Positions 16,504 to 25,599 are shown, numbered from the stretch's first letter. The stretch is 64,000 bases of DNA from Pseudarthrobacter chlorophenolicus A6 (GCF_000022025.1 NC_011886.1:2118980-2182979), one strand, 5' to 3'. Made by a program: numbers and translations. The notes: a model not told the origin generated them from the sequence alone.

Positions 16504-17709
16504 GTGCGAATAGATATTGTGACTAAAGAGTTCCCGCCGGAAATTTATGGTGGCGCCGGGGTGCACGTCGCCGAACTGAGCAGGGTGCTTAGTAAGCACG
16601 TTGACCTGCAGGTTCGTGCTTTTGGTGCTCCCCGCGACGCCGACTATCACGGGGCAGCGGTGACCTCCTACGCTGTGCCGGAGGACCTGGGGTCAGCCAA
16701 CGCTGCGGTGCAGACGCTGGGCGTGGACCTGAGGATCGTCCCGGACATTGCCGGCGCCGACCTGGTCCATTCGCATACCTGGTACGCCAACATGGCCGGA
16801 CACCTGGCCTCGCTGCTGCACGGAATTCCGCATGTTTTGAGCGCCCACAGCCTGGAGCCCCTGCGTCCGTGGAAAGCGGAGCAGCTCGGTGGCGGCTATG
16901 CCTTGTCCTCCTGGGTGGAGAAGACTGCCTATGAGGCTGCCGCCGCCATCATCGCCGTGTCAGAGGGAATGCGGCAGGACATCCTGCGCAGCTACCCCGA
17001 CGTCGATCCGGAGAAGGTCCGGGTAGTCCACAACGGGATCGACGTGGAGCTGTGGAAGCGCGACGAAAACGACGACGCCATCCGTGCGCTGGGTATCGAT
17101 CCGGCCAGGCCGAGCGTCGTCTTTGTGGGAAGAAACACGCGTCAGAAGGGGGTTCCGTACCTCCTTCGGGCGGCTGCGAAGCTTCCTGACGACGTCCAGC
17201 TGGTCCTGTGCCTGGGTGCGGCCGACACCCCGGAGCTGGCCGCCGAAACCGCCGCGCTGATCGAAGAGCTGCAGAAACAGCGGACCGGCGTGGTGCTGAT
17301 CGAGCGGATGTTGCCCCGCCACGAGCTGATCCAGGTCCTGAGCCACGCCACCGCCTTCGCCTGCCCTTCCATTTACGAACCGCTGGGCATCGTCAACCTC
17401 GAGGCGATGGCCTGCGGCGCTGCAGTGGTGGCCAGCGCCACGGGTGGCATCCCCGAGGTGGTGGAGCACGGCCGGACCGGGCTGCTGGTGGACCTCGAGC
17501 AGGTCACTGACGGTACCGGGACGCCGCTGGATCCGGAGAAGTTTGTCAGTGAATTCGCGGCCGCCCTCACGGAAGTCGTCTCCGATCCGGACCGCGCGAG
17601 GGCCATGGGCCAGGCGGGCCGTGAGCGTGCCGAGAAGCATTTCTCGTGGGAGTCCATCACGGAGACCACCCTTGAGGTGTACCGCTCAGTGCTGCCCGCC
17701 GGCAGCTGA
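16504..17709 (+). CDS. glgA: Glycogen synthase / ADP-glucose glycosyltransferase GlgA (GT4, actinobacterial type)
   Basis: A 401-residue GT-B glycosyltransferase that uses ADP-glucose. The N terminus MRIDIVTKEFPPEIYGGAGV carries the KEFPPxxYGGAG acceptor loop. The C-terminal domain has FVGRNTRQKG, and the donor-site signature ending PSIYEPLGIVNLEAMACG with catalytic Glu residues. In mycobacteria the homologue (GlgM/Rv1212c) makes maltose-1-phosphate for the GlgE pathway, so either product is possible. I use GTG 16504 because family members begin at MRID and a -10 hexamer lies 7 bases upstream; TTG 16495 would add three residues. A 19-bp hairpin follows. Confidence 0.93.
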   Translation: MRIDIVTKEFPPEIYGGAGVHVAELSRVLSKHVDLQVRAFGAPRDADYHGAAVTSYAVPEDLGSANAAVQTLGVDLRIVPDIAGADLVHSHTWYANMAGHLASLLHGIPHVLSAHSLEPLRPWKAEQLGGGYALSSWVEKTAYEAAAAIIAVSEGMRQDILRSYPDVDPEKVRVVHNGIDVELWKRDENDDAIRALGIDPARPSVVFVGRNTRQKGVPYLLRAAAKLPDDVQLVLCLGAADTPELAAETAALIEELQKQRTGVVLIERMLPRHELIQVLSHATAFACPSIYEPLGIVNLEAMACGAAVVASATGGIPEVVEHGRTGLLVDLEQVTDGTGTPLDPEKFVSEFAAALTEVVSDPDRARAMGQAGRERAEKHFSWESITETTLEVYRSVLPAGS

Positions 17710-17722
17710 CGTCCCCCCAGCA

Positions 17723-17774
17723 GTACGACGACGGCGCCGCTCCCCGTGCAAGGGAAGCGGCGCCGTCGTCGTAC
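17723..17774. terminator. Perfect 19-bp hairpin between convergent glgA and acyl-CoA oxidase-like genes
   Basis: Arms 17723-17741 and 17756-17774 are exact reverse complements around a 14-base spacer. The location between two convergent stops suggests a bidirectional terminator; T runs are poor. Confidence 0.7.
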
Positions 17775-17791
17775 CAGGACTTTGCCGGGCT

Positions 17792-19897
17792 TTAGGCCTT
17801 GCGGCCACCGGCTTTGCGCGCCAGCAGCACTTTCTCGTCCACGGGGGACTGCCCGCTGGCACGTTGGCTGCGGAAGTAGGCGCGGGCCTCGTCCTGGCGT
17901 ACCGTTTCGGCCCCTGTGGCAATGGCAGCGCGGACGTGTTCATCGCCGTACCCGAATGCGTCCACCAGGTCCAGTGCATGCGGCCTGATCTTCTCGAGCA
18001 GCCTGTTGATATAACCGCCCACGGTACGCGCCCGCTGCATGGAGAGCCTGCCGTTCATCAGGTACCAGGAGAGGTTCTTCTCGATCAGGGAGAGTCCGAA
18101 GAGGTCACGCAGCCAGGTCAGGACCTTCTTCGTGCCGGGGTCGGTAACGTCGGCGAGCGCCTCGGTGAAGGCCTCCCACTGCAGCAGTTCGGCGTGGGCC
18201 TGCGCAGCGTCGATCAGTTCGTTCTGGTGGCGGTTGAAGAGGGCCGCTCCCTTGTCCTGCGGGAGCCGGTTGCTGCCCTTGAGCGCGGTGGCAGCCTCAG
18301 CGACCATGGTCTGCACCCGGTCGGTGAGCAGGGCGCGCTGCCCTTCCTCGTCGCGCAGCGCGATCGCAGCCTTCTGCACGGAGCCGGTGTCGGTGATGAA
18401 CTGTGCCACCTGGCGCAGGCCGGTCCGGTGGATGGCTGCGCCGGTGGCCTGCCCCACCACGTAGCGGGCCAGAACGCCGAAGTCCACGTTGCGAAACTCC
18501 TTGGCATAGTCGGCCAGCAGCCGCTTGGCAACGAGCTGCAGCAGCACGGTGTTATCGCCTTCGAACGTGGCGTAGACGTCAAGGTCCGCCCGGAGCGAGG
18601 CAAACCTGTTCTCAATCAGGAACCCGGCGCCGCCGCAGGCTTCCCGGCATTCCTGCAGCGTGTCCAGGGCATGCCAGGTGCTGAGGGGCTTGAGCGCTGC
18701 CGCAAGGGTTTCGAGGTCCTGGCGGTCGGCGTCGGTGTCCGCGGCGCCGGAGAAGACGTCGTCGAACTTCTGCAGGAGCTGTTCGTGCGCAAACCCGGCG
18801 GCGTAGGTGGTGGCCAGCCTGGTGAACAGGCGGCGCTGGTGCCGCTGGTAGTCCAGCAGCACTTCCTCGTCCGTATGGGAGGAGGCGTTGAACTGCCGGC
18901 GTTCGGTGGCGTACTGGATGGCGGCCTTCAACGCCACCTTGGATGCCGCCACGGCTGCTCCGTCCAGGGATACCCGACCCTGGACCAGGGTTCCCAGCAT
19001 AGTGAAGAAGCGCCGGCCGGGGCTGGCGATGGGGGAGCTGTAGGTGCCGTCGGCGGCGACGTCGCCATAGCGGTTGAGCAGGTTGGTGCGCGGGACCCTG
19101 ACATTGGTGAAATGCAGCCGTCCGTTGTCGATCCCGTTGAGGCCGCCCTTGATTCCGTCGTCCTCACCGCCAATGCCCGGCAGGAATTCCTTGGTGTCCG
19201 GGTCGCGGAGGTCCACGTAGAAGGCATGGACCCCGTGGTTGACGCCCTGCGTCACCAGCTGGGCGAACACCACTGCGCCGAGTCCGTCCGTTGCCGCGTT
19301 TCCGATGTAGTCCTTCCAGGCAGCGCGGAAGGGCGTGTGAATAATGAACTCTTCGGAGGCGGGCTCATAGGTTGCAGTGGTGGCAATACTTGCCACATCC
19401 GAGCCGTGGCCGGTCTCGGTCATGGCGAAGCAGCCGGGAATTTCAAGGCTCATGATTCCGGGCAGCCACTTTGCATGGTGCTCTGCCGTGCCAAGGTGCA
19501 TGACGGCTGAGCCGAACAGCCCCCACTGGACCCCGGCCTTGATCTGCAGGGACGGATCCGCCACCACCAGCTCCTCGAAGCCGGCAATGTTTCCGCCGTG
19601 GTCGTCGGAGCCGCCCAGCTCGGCGGGGAAAGCGCGGTGGACCGCTCCGTTGTCAACGAGGAACTTCAATTGCCCGAAGACCCTGGCACGGTGGTCCGTG
19701 TGGGTCTGGCCCTCGACTTTATGCAGTTCAGGGCGGGCGGCGAGGTCCCGCGCCTGGCGGCGGACATCTGCCCATTTGCCAAGGAGTTGCCTGCCCAGCG
19801 CTTCGGAGTCGACGCCCGGCTGGGTCCGGTCTGTGGGGGCAGGGAGCCGGGAAGGGCCGGAACCCTTGGCGGCGGGGCGGTCCACTACTTCAGTCAT
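17792..19897 (-). CDS. Acyl-CoA dehydrogenase/oxidase family protein
   Basis: A 701-residue flavoenzyme of the acyl-CoA dehydrogenase superfamily, at acyl-CoA oxidase length (ordinary dehydrogenases are about 380-400). It has the FAD/substrate strand FAMTETGHGSDVASIATTA, the middle-domain strand HAFYVDLRDPDTKEFLPG, and a long second C-terminal helical domain with GGAGFLIENRFASLRADLDVY. Expected reaction: alpha,beta-dehydrogenation of acyl-CoA to enoyl-CoA, first step of beta-oxidation. I start at the ATG at 19897 (AAGGAC upstream); an open frame reaching 20119 would overlap tetR and is unlikely. It directly follows tetR on the same strand. Confidence 0.88.
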   Translation of the reverse strand: MTEVVDRPAAKGSGPSRLPAPTDRTQPGVDSEALGRQLLGKWADVRRQARDLAARPELHKVEGQTHTDHRARVFGQLKFLVDNGAVHRAFPAELGGSDDHGGNIAGFEELVVADPSLQIKAGVQWGLFGSAVMHLGTAEHHAKWLPGIMSLEIPGCFAMTETGHGSDVASIATTATYEPASEEFIIHTPFRAAWKDYIGNAATDGLGAVVFAQLVTQGVNHGVHAFYVDLRDPDTKEFLPGIGGEDDGIKGGLNGIDNGRLHFTNVRVPRTNLLNRYGDVAADGTYSSPIASPGRRFFTMLGTLVQGRVSLDGAAVAASKVALKAAIQYATERRQFNASSHTDEEVLLDYQRHQRRLFTRLATTYAAGFAHEQLLQKFDDVFSGAADTDADRQDLETLAAALKPLSTWHALDTLQECREACGGAGFLIENRFASLRADLDVYATFEGDNTVLLQLVAKRLLADYAKEFRNVDFGVLARYVVGQATGAAIHRTGLRQVAQFITDTGSVQKAAIALRDEEGQRALLTDRVQTMVAEAATALKGSNRLPQDKGAALFNRHQNELIDAAQAHAELLQWEAFTEALADVTDPGTKKVLTWLRDLFGLSLIEKNLSWYLMNGRLSMQRARTVGGYINRLLEKIRPHALDLVDAFGYGDEHVRAAIATGAETVRQDEARAYFRSQRASGQSPVDEKVLLARKAGGRKA

Positions 19898-19898
19898 G

Positions 19899-20618
19899 TC
19901 AATGTCCTTCGTTGGTGCTGACAGGTTGCTTGGTGGTGCTGGGAGTAGACAGTTCGGGTGCGATGCCGACGCAGAGCCAGTCGGTGATCTGGCGGGCCAT
20001 GGCGTCCTGCTCCGGTTTGGCGGCGGAGCCGGGGGTGCTGAGCCACTGTTCGCCGGCATTCCGCACCAGCCCGATGGCAGCCTTGGGCCAGAACCCGATG
20101 ACCGCTTCCTTCCCGTCACCCAGGTGGGAGCGCATGGGGGTGGCGATCATCTCGGCCACTGCGTCGAAGAAGTGCCCCAGGGCCCCGGAGACGGCCGCTG
20201 CCCCGGATGCTTCGGCGTGGCGCGTGACGAAGGTGTAGACGTTTGGGCTGGTGGAGGCCATCTGCAGGTAGGCGGAGACCATCGCGAACAACCCTTCCCG
20301 CGGCGTCACAGCACTCTGTGCGGCCTCACGGATACGGCGCTGCATCTGGTCCAGGACCACCTCGCCCACCGCCTGCTGCAGCCCGGCCTTGTCGCCAAAG
20401 TAGCGGTAGAACACCGACTTGGACGTACCCGCGGCTGCGGCGATGTCCTCCATGGAGGCGTCGCTGCCAAGTGCATGAACCGCGCGCCGGGCCTGCTTGA
20501 TCAGCTGCCGCCGGCGCTCTTCGCGGTGGGACTCCCAGCGGGACGACCTGCCGTCCGGACTGGCGGCAGGGGAGTGCCCGTCAGTGAGTGCTTCAGTTTG
20601 TACTCCGGGGATGTTCAC
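19899..20618 (-). CDS. TetR family transcriptional regulator of the acyl-CoA module
   Basis: A 239-residue repressor-type protein. The HTH lies at about 55-78 (SMEDIAAAAGTSKSVFYRYF), preceded by a basic 20-30 residue arm rich in Arg. The remainder is a helical ligand-binding domain, probably sensing an acyl-CoA. The GTG start is chosen because a TACGCT -10 hexamer lies 7 bases upstream and the resulting transcript start falls in a perfect inverted repeat. It is divergent from the thiolase operon and one base from the acyl-CoA oxidase-like start, so it probably controls both directions and itself. Confidence 0.88.
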   Translation of the reverse strand: MNIPGVQTEALTDGHSPAASPDGRSSRWESHREERRRQLIKQARRAVHALGSDASMEDIAAAAGTSKSVFYRYFGDKAGLQQAVGEVVLDQMQRRIREAAQSAVTPREGLFAMVSAYLQMASTSPNVYTFVTRHAEASGAAAVSGALGHFFDAVAEMIATPMRSHLGDGKEAVIGFWPKAAIGLVRNAGEQWLSTPGSAAKPEQDAMARQITDWLCVGIAPELSTPSTTKQPVSTNEGH

Positions 20619-20649
20619 GATACCCAGCGTATCAGGTACGCTGGGTATC
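20619..20649. promoter_or_regulatory. Operator of the TetR regulator: perfect 13-bp inverted repeat in a divergent promoter
   Basis: GATACCCAGCGTA (20619-20631) and its exact reverse complement (20637-20649) flank a 5-base spacer. Each arm contains TACGCT reading outward: the minus-strand copy (20626-20631) is the -10 of tetR, and the plus-strand copy (20637-20642) is a likely -10 for the thiolase operon. Binding here would block both promoters. Confidence 0.8.
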
Positions 20650-20679
20650 GGTAACCGCATGCGACCAGAGGAGACACCC

Positions 20680-22041
20680 ATGTCCATCGACGGACAGTCA
20701 GCCGCCGGCCCCGACCAGTCAGCCCACCCAACCGCGGGGGCTATTACGCTCCGCCGGGCAGTCATTGTGGGCGGCAACAGGATTCCCTTCGCCCGTGCCG
20801 GGGGTGCCTACGCAAAATCCTCCAATCAGGACATGCTCACGGCAGCCCTGGACGGACTTATTGCCCGCTTCGGCCTCCAGGACGAACGCCTGGGAGAAGT
20901 GGCAGCCGGCGCGGTGCTCAAGCATTCGCGTGACTTCAACCTGACCCGCGAAGCGGTCCTCGGCTCGGCATTGTCTGCCGAAACACCGGCCTACGACCTC
21001 CAGCAGGCCTGCGCCACAGGCCTGGAGACCGTGGTGGGCCTGTCCAACAAGATCAAGCTCGGCCAGATTGACTCTGCCATCGCCGGAGGGGTCGACTCCG
21101 CCTCGGACGCCCCCGTGGTGGTCAGCGAAGGCCTCAGGGAGGTCATCCTTGACCTCAACCGGGCAAAGACACTGCCGCAACGGCTGCAGATCCTCAGCCG
21201 CCTGCGTCCCAAGGACCTTGCTCCGCTGGCCCCGGGTACTGCAGAACCGCGCACCGGCCTGTCCATGGGGGAACACCAGGCCCTGACGACCGCACAATGG
21301 AAGGTCTCCCGCGAAGCCCAGGATGAGCTTGCCCTCAACAGCCACCGCAACCTTGCCGCCGCATACGGGGCCGGGTTCTTTGACGACCTGATCACCCCCT
21401 ACCGGGGCCTGTCCCGTGACGGCAACATGCGCGCCGATACGTCGGCCGAGAAGCTCGCATCGCTGAAGCCTGTCTTCGGCAGGAACCTTGGCGCCGACGC
21501 CACCATGACCGCCGGAAACTCAACGCCGCTGACAGATGGCGCCTCAACGGTCCTGCTGGCCTCGGACGAATGGGCAGATGCACGCGACCTGCCGAAGCTG
21601 GCTGCCGTGGTGGATGCAGAGGCTGCAGCAGTGGACTTCGTCCATGGCAAGGACGGGCTTCTGATGGCTCCGGTCTTCGCCGTTCCCCGGCTGCTGGCCC
21701 GCCACAACCTGACCTTGGCGGACATCGACTACTTCGAGATCCACGAGGCCTTCGCGGCCACTGTATTGAGCACGCTTGCTGCGTGGGAGGACGAGGACTT
21801 CGGCCGCACCCGGCTGGGCCTGGACGGTGCACTCGGCAAGGTGGACCGCGCACGTCTGAACGTGAACGGCTCGTCACTCGCCGCGGGGCACCCCTTCGCG
21901 GCCACCGGCGGACGCATCGTGGCTTCGCTGGCCAAGCTGCTGCACGCCAAGGGCAGCACGGATGGGCGACCCGCCCGCGGCCTGGTATCGGTGTGCGCTG
22001 CAGGCGGCCAGGGCGTCGTCGCAATCCTGGAATCGGTGTAG
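20680..22041 (+). CDS. Acetyl-CoA C-acyltransferase (thiolase, FadA2/FadI-like)
   Basis: A 453-residue thiolase that cleaves 3-ketoacyl-CoA or runs the reverse condensation. The nucleophile is C111 in DLQQACATGLE. The C-terminal catalytic residues are H404 in LAAGHPFAATGGR and C439 in SVCAAGGQG. AGAGGAGA gives a ribosome site about 6 bases before the ATG; a longer upstream frame would run through the operator and is rejected. First gene of a thiolase, FabG4-like, MaoC operon, the same trio as mycobacterial fadA2-fabG4-htdX. It is transcribed away from tetR and is probably repressed by it. Confidence 0.92.
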   Translation: MSIDGQSAAGPDQSAHPTAGAITLRRAVIVGGNRIPFARAGGAYAKSSNQDMLTAALDGLIARFGLQDERLGEVAAGAVLKHSRDFNLTREAVLGSALSAETPAYDLQQACATGLETVVGLSNKIKLGQIDSAIAGGVDSASDAPVVVSEGLREVILDLNRAKTLPQRLQILSRLRPKDLAPLAPGTAEPRTGLSMGEHQALTTAQWKVSREAQDELALNSHRNLAAAYGAGFFDDLITPYRGLSRDGNMRADTSAEKLASLKPVFGRNLGADATMTAGNSTPLTDGASTVLLASDEWADARDLPKLAAVVDAEAAAVDFVHGKDGLLMAPVFAVPRLLARHNLTLADIDYFEIHEAFAATVLSTLAAWEDEDFGRTRLGLDGALGKVDRARLNVNGSSLAAGHPFAATGGRIVASLAKLLHAKGSTDGRPARGLVSVCAAGGQGVVAILESV

Positions 22042-22050
22042 GAGGCGGGC

Positions 22051-23391
22051 ATGGCAGATAAATACACGGAACTGGTCAGCCAGGGGCTCGGGAAAAACGT
22101 CGCCAAGAGGCTGGGGCTGCCCCAGCCGGCGCTGCTGCGCCGGTACCGCCCGGGTCAGCCGCTGATACCGGGGCCGGTTGTCATCCAAGGCGATTCCGCG
22201 GCGGCCGACAAACTCGGCGCTGAGCTGCTGTCCTGGGACCTGGACATCCGCAGGCACGCAGTTCCGGGTGAGAAACTCGGGGCCATCATCCTGGTGCTGG
22301 ATGAGGTGGAGCGGCCGGAGGATCTCGGCAGGACAGTCCTGAGCGCAGCAGCCTCCCTCCGGGACCTCGCGCCAAGCGGCAGGGTCCTCACGGTGTCGCG
22401 GCCAGCCGCGGAAGCCGGTTCGCCTGCGGCTGCAGCTGCCCGGCAGGGCATTGACGGGCTCCTGCGGTCCCTGGCCAAGGAGCTGCGTGCCGGCGCAACT
22501 GGAAACGGCATCCTCCTGGCGGAGGGCGTGGACATTACGAGCCCCAGCGCCCTGGGTGCGGTTCGCTTCTTCCTCTCCGGGCGGTCAGCGTTCGTGGACG
22601 GCCAGTTCCTGAAGATTTCCGACGCCGGTGGCGCGCTGCCCCAGGACGCTGACACTCCGCTGGCAGGAAAGATCGCCGTCGTCACCGGCGCGGCCCGCGG
22701 GATCGGCGCGCAGATCGCCCGAACCCTGCACCGGGACGGCGCCACGCTGGTAGTGGTGGACCTCCCTGCAGCCGGGGACCACCTGGCGGCCGTGGCCAAC
22801 GAGGTCAAGGGAACAGCCCTGCAGCTGGACATCACCCGTGCAGACGCCGGGCAAAGGATCATCGACCATGCCGTCCAACGCCATGGCCGGCTCGACATCG
22901 TCATCCACAACGCCGGCATCACCCGCGACAAACTCCTTGCCAATATGGATCCCGCCCGCTGGGACTCGGTGATCAACATCAACATCGCTGCCCAGCTTCG
23001 GATCAATGAGGCCCTCCTCGCCTCGGAGCACTTCAACCAGTCACCGCGCATAGTCACTGTTGCCTCCACCAGCGGAATCGCCGGAAACAGGGGGCAGACC
23101 AACTACGCGGCCTCCAAGGGAGGGGTCATGGGCATGGTTAGGGCAACAGCGCCCCTGCTGGCGGGAGCCGGCGGCACCATCAACGCCGTGGCACCGGGGT
23201 TCATCGAAACAGAGATGACTGCACGGATCCCGCTGGCGCTCCGGGAAACAGCAAGGCGCCTTAACTCGCTCAAACAGGGTGGCCAGCCGGCGGACGTGGC
23301 CGAAACCATCGCATTCCTCGCCAGTGACTCCGCCGGCGGCATCAGCGGTGAAGTACTCCGGGTATGCGGACAGAACCTGGTAGGCGCGTAA
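22051..23391 (+). CDS. fabG: 3-oxoacyl-ACP/CoA reductase, high-molecular-weight FabG (FabG4-like)
   Basis: A 446-residue SDR with an extra N-terminal flavodoxin-like domain (about 1-200) fused to a classical ketoreductase domain. The cofactor loop TGAARGIG is at 212-219, NAG at 287-289, the Ser in VASTSGIAG near 339-341, and the Tyr/Lys pair is Y352/K356 in NYAASKGG. The two-domain layout matches mycobacterial FabG4, which reduces 3-oxoacyl-CoA with NADH. It starts 9 bases after the thiolase stop, and its TAA shares a base with the MaoC ATG. Confidence 0.92.
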   Translation: MADKYTELVSQGLGKNVAKRLGLPQPALLRRYRPGQPLIPGPVVIQGDSAAADKLGAELLSWDLDIRRHAVPGEKLGAIILVLDEVERPEDLGRTVLSAAASLRDLAPSGRVLTVSRPAAEAGSPAAAAARQGIDGLLRSLAKELRAGATGNGILLAEGVDITSPSALGAVRFFLSGRSAFVDGQFLKISDAGGALPQDADTPLAGKIAVVTGAARGIGAQIARTLHRDGATLVVVDLPAAGDHLAAVANEVKGTALQLDITRADAGQRIIDHAVQRHGRLDIVIHNAGITRDKLLANMDPARWDSVININIAAQLRINEALLASEHFNQSPRIVTVASTSGIAGNRGQTNYAASKGGVMGMVRATAPLLAGAGGTINAVAPGFIETEMTARIPLALRETARRLNSLKQGGQPADVAETIAFLASDSAGGISGEVLRVCGQNLVGA

Positions 23392-24398
23392 TGGCGGTGC
23401 AGCCCCTCATCCTGGGGGAGATGCCCTCACTGTCGAAGTTGTACATCAACGCCGCGGCGCAGGCAGCACGGCGGCGCCTGCTCGGGACAGGCGATTCCGC
23501 CCACCTTCCTGGGGAAAGTCACGAGGTGCGGGGCGTCACGGTGGACGTCGCCAACCTCACGGCCTACCAGCACCTGTTGGGAGAGACCGCCAGCGATGTG
23601 CTGCCCGCGGGTTTCGTCCATGCGTTGGCGTTTCCGCTGGCCATGAGCGTGATGAACCGGGACGACTTTCCGCTTCCCCTGCTGGGCATGATCCACCTGG
23701 GCAACCGGGTGGAACAACGCGTGCCGCTGCTCTTCACGGAGGCCCTCGACATCACGGCGCGGGTAGAGAACCTGCGGGGGCACCGGTCCGGTACGCAAGT
23801 GGACGTTGTGGCGGAAGTCCGCAAATCCGGCAGCAATGCCGTTTGCTGGCTGGGAGTTTCCACGTACCTGGCGAAGGGGATCTTCCTGCCGGGGATCGAC
23901 AAACCCTCGACACATCACGGCAAGCCCGAATTCCGTGCGCCCGATCCGACAGCACTCTGGCAGTTGGGTGTGGACGCAGGGCGGGCCTACGCCGCCGTTT
24001 CCGGTGACTTCAACCCCATCCACCTCAGTGTGCTGTCTGCGAAGGCGTTGGGCATGCGCCGGTCGATAGCACACGGTATGTACCTGGCTTCCAGGGCGCT
24101 CGCCGACGTCGGCCCTGCCCGCGGTGATTCCTTCGTCTGGGAGGTGGGGTTCGATGCGCCAGTGTTTCTGCCGGCATGGGTTGCCCTGGACATTGCCACT
24201 GAACAGGACGGCGCAGGCGGCTGGCACCGTTCGGATTTCGTTGCCTGGAACCCTAGGTCCGGGCGGCGCCACTTCAGCGGTTCAGTTGCGGCTCTTGAAG
24301 GCACGGCCGCCGGTTCCTGTGACGACGGGTCCGTCAAGGAATCCAACGGCCCCGCCGAAACCGGCGGTTCCGGGCTGGTGAAGGAAGAACGGGTCTAG
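23391..24398 (+). CDS. MaoC family (R)-hydratase/dehydratase, HtdX-like
   Basis: A 335-residue double-hotdog protein. The C-terminal hotdog has the hydratase signature DFNPIHLSVLSAKALGMRRSIAHG (Asp/His pair, about 213-236). The N-terminal half is a degenerate hotdog. Expected reaction: interconversion of 3-hydroxyacyl and trans-2-enoyl thioesters. The start overlaps the reductase stop as TAATG, showing tight coupling. With the upstream thiolase and reductase it covers three steps of acyl chain elongation or degradation; the enoyl step would need the acyl-CoA oxidase-like protein across the promoter. Confidence 0.9.
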   Translation: MAVQPLILGEMPSLSKLYINAAAQAARRRLLGTGDSAHLPGESHEVRGVTVDVANLTAYQHLLGETASDVLPAGFVHALAFPLAMSVMNRDDFPLPLLGMIHLGNRVEQRVPLLFTEALDITARVENLRGHRSGTQVDVVAEVRKSGSNAVCWLGVSTYLAKGIFLPGIDKPSTHHGKPEFRAPDPTALWQLGVDAGRAYAAVSGDFNPIHLSVLSAKALGMRRSIAHGMYLASRALADVGPARGDSFVWEVGFDAPVFLPAWVALDIATEQDGAGGWHRSDFVAWNPRSGRRHFSGSVAALEGTAAGSCDDGSVKESNGPAETGGSGLVKEERV

Positions 24399-24407
24399 GA
24401 ACGTTTG

Positions 24408-25526
24408 CTAGTCAGCCGGACGGACGGCACGAAGAATGCGGTGCAGGCTGAGCAAGAGCGATTCCGAAGCATGAACCTTACCCTCATCGGTTTCCCGCTC
24501 GGAGGTGACAGACATGCAGGTGTCCAGTGCCGCCTTCGCTGTGTCAAAGCGATCCCGGTGTCCCTGGTCGTCATCGTCGCCGAAGGATGTCAGCAGGTCT
24601 CCGGAAGCCTTCATTGCCGCCGACAGGGACTCGTTGTCTTCCAGCGGCACGTCATAGGGAGCGTCGCTCTCCCAGATGACGTCGCTCAGGACATCGGTCA
24701 TGTCCTGGATGTGGAATGTCACCCGCTCCAATTCGCGCAGGTGCTTGTAATCTTCATCCAGGTCGCGGGGGTGCAGGCGCCGCCGCGGATTTCCGCGGCG
24801 GCTGGCGTCTGCTTCCTGGACAAGGTGCCGTACGGTGCGGGTGGCCTCTGCCAGCTCATCGGACCGGCGGGACCACTCGGCATGTTCGGGTGGCCACTCC
24901 TCCCGGAGCGCCTTACCCATGTCGGTCAGTTGCATGCCGAGTGCCCGGCGGAGTTCATCCAGGCTGGCTGCAGCGGCGTTGAAGTGCAGCGGCGGAAAAA
25001 TCAGGAAGTTGACGCCAATGCCCACGGCGACACCTACCCCCATTTGGACGAGGTAGCCGAAGGAGAAGCCATCGGGGTCGCTGTTTCCCACCAGCAGGAC
25101 AAGGAGCGCCGCCGTCGGAATCCAGTCGCTGCCGGATCCAATGCCGGGCAGTCCACCCAGGAGAACGCCGATGCCCATGAAGATTGCCACCGTCAGGGGA
25201 GAGGGGTCGGTGTAGGACACCAGGAGGAACGCCAGGCCGATGCCGACGGCGAGTCCGGCCAGTGCCTGCGCACCCTGCCGGACCGAACCGACAACGTTGT
25301 GGTACATCGCCACCAGGGCGCCCAGGGGAGCGTAGTACGGGTAGTTGGCGGCAGCGCCTGGCATCAGGGGCGCGATCAGGAACGCAAGCCCTGCCGCGAC
25401 GGCTGCTTTTGTGGCCAGCTGCAGCCGCTGGGCGGCGAAGGCTGCTGACAGCCCCGTGACGGCCCGCTTAAAGATCTCGGTGCCCTGGCCCCATATGACT
25501 TGCGTTCTGGCTTGCGGGGTGCTCAT
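24408..25526 (-). CDS. FUSC family membrane protein (aromatic acid exporter-like)
   Basis: A 372-residue protein. The N-terminal half has about six hydrophobic segments (residues 35-180), including NYPYYAPLGALVAMYHNVVGSV and GIGSGSDWIPTAALLVLLVG, typical of FUSC/ArAE proteins. The C-terminal 190 residues are soluble, helical and charged. The family includes exporters of aromatic acids, but this member has no known substrate. A TAAGGT hexamer 7 bases before the ATG and lack of Shine-Dalgarno indicate a leaderless mRNA. Convergent with the MaoC gene, 9 bases apart. Confidence 0.83.
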   Translation of the reverse strand: MSTPQARTQVIWGQGTEIFKRAVTGLSAAFAAQRLQLATKAAVAAGLAFLIAPLMPGAAANYPYYAPLGALVAMYHNVVGSVRQGAQALAGLAVGIGLAFLLVSYTDPSPLTVAIFMGIGVLLGGLPGIGSGSDWIPTAALLVLLVGNSDPDGFSFGYLVQMGVGVAVGIGVNFLIFPPLHFNAAAASLDELRRALGMQLTDMGKALREEWPPEHAEWSRRSDELAEATRTVRHLVQEADASRRGNPRRRLHPRDLDEDYKHLRELERVTFHIQDMTDVLSDVIWESDAPYDVPLEDNESLSAAMKASGDLLTSFGDDDDQGHRDRFDTAKAALDTCMSVTSERETDEGKVHASESLLLSLHRILRAVRPAD

Positions 25527-25533
25527 CCGCCCA

Positions 25534-25539
25534 ACCTTA
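25534..25539 (-). promoter_or_regulatory. -10 hexamer of the FUSC gene (leaderless start)
   Basis: TAAGGT on the minus strand, 7 bases before the ATG. Confidence 0.5.
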
Positions 25540-25599
25540 GGGTGGTTTGACCCTCAACCCCAAAAGGCGCAGGTCAGCGGGCCGGACGGTTTGGGGGCA

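Noticed and set aside
17723..17774. 19-bp inverted repeat as attachment site or IS remnant
   Set aside because: No transposase, target duplication or partner copy; its place between two convergent stops fits a terminator.
19898..20119. Upstream extension of the acyl-CoA oxidase-like gene
   Set aside because: It would overlap tetR by more than 200 bases and has no homology; the ATG at 19897 has AAGGAC upstream.
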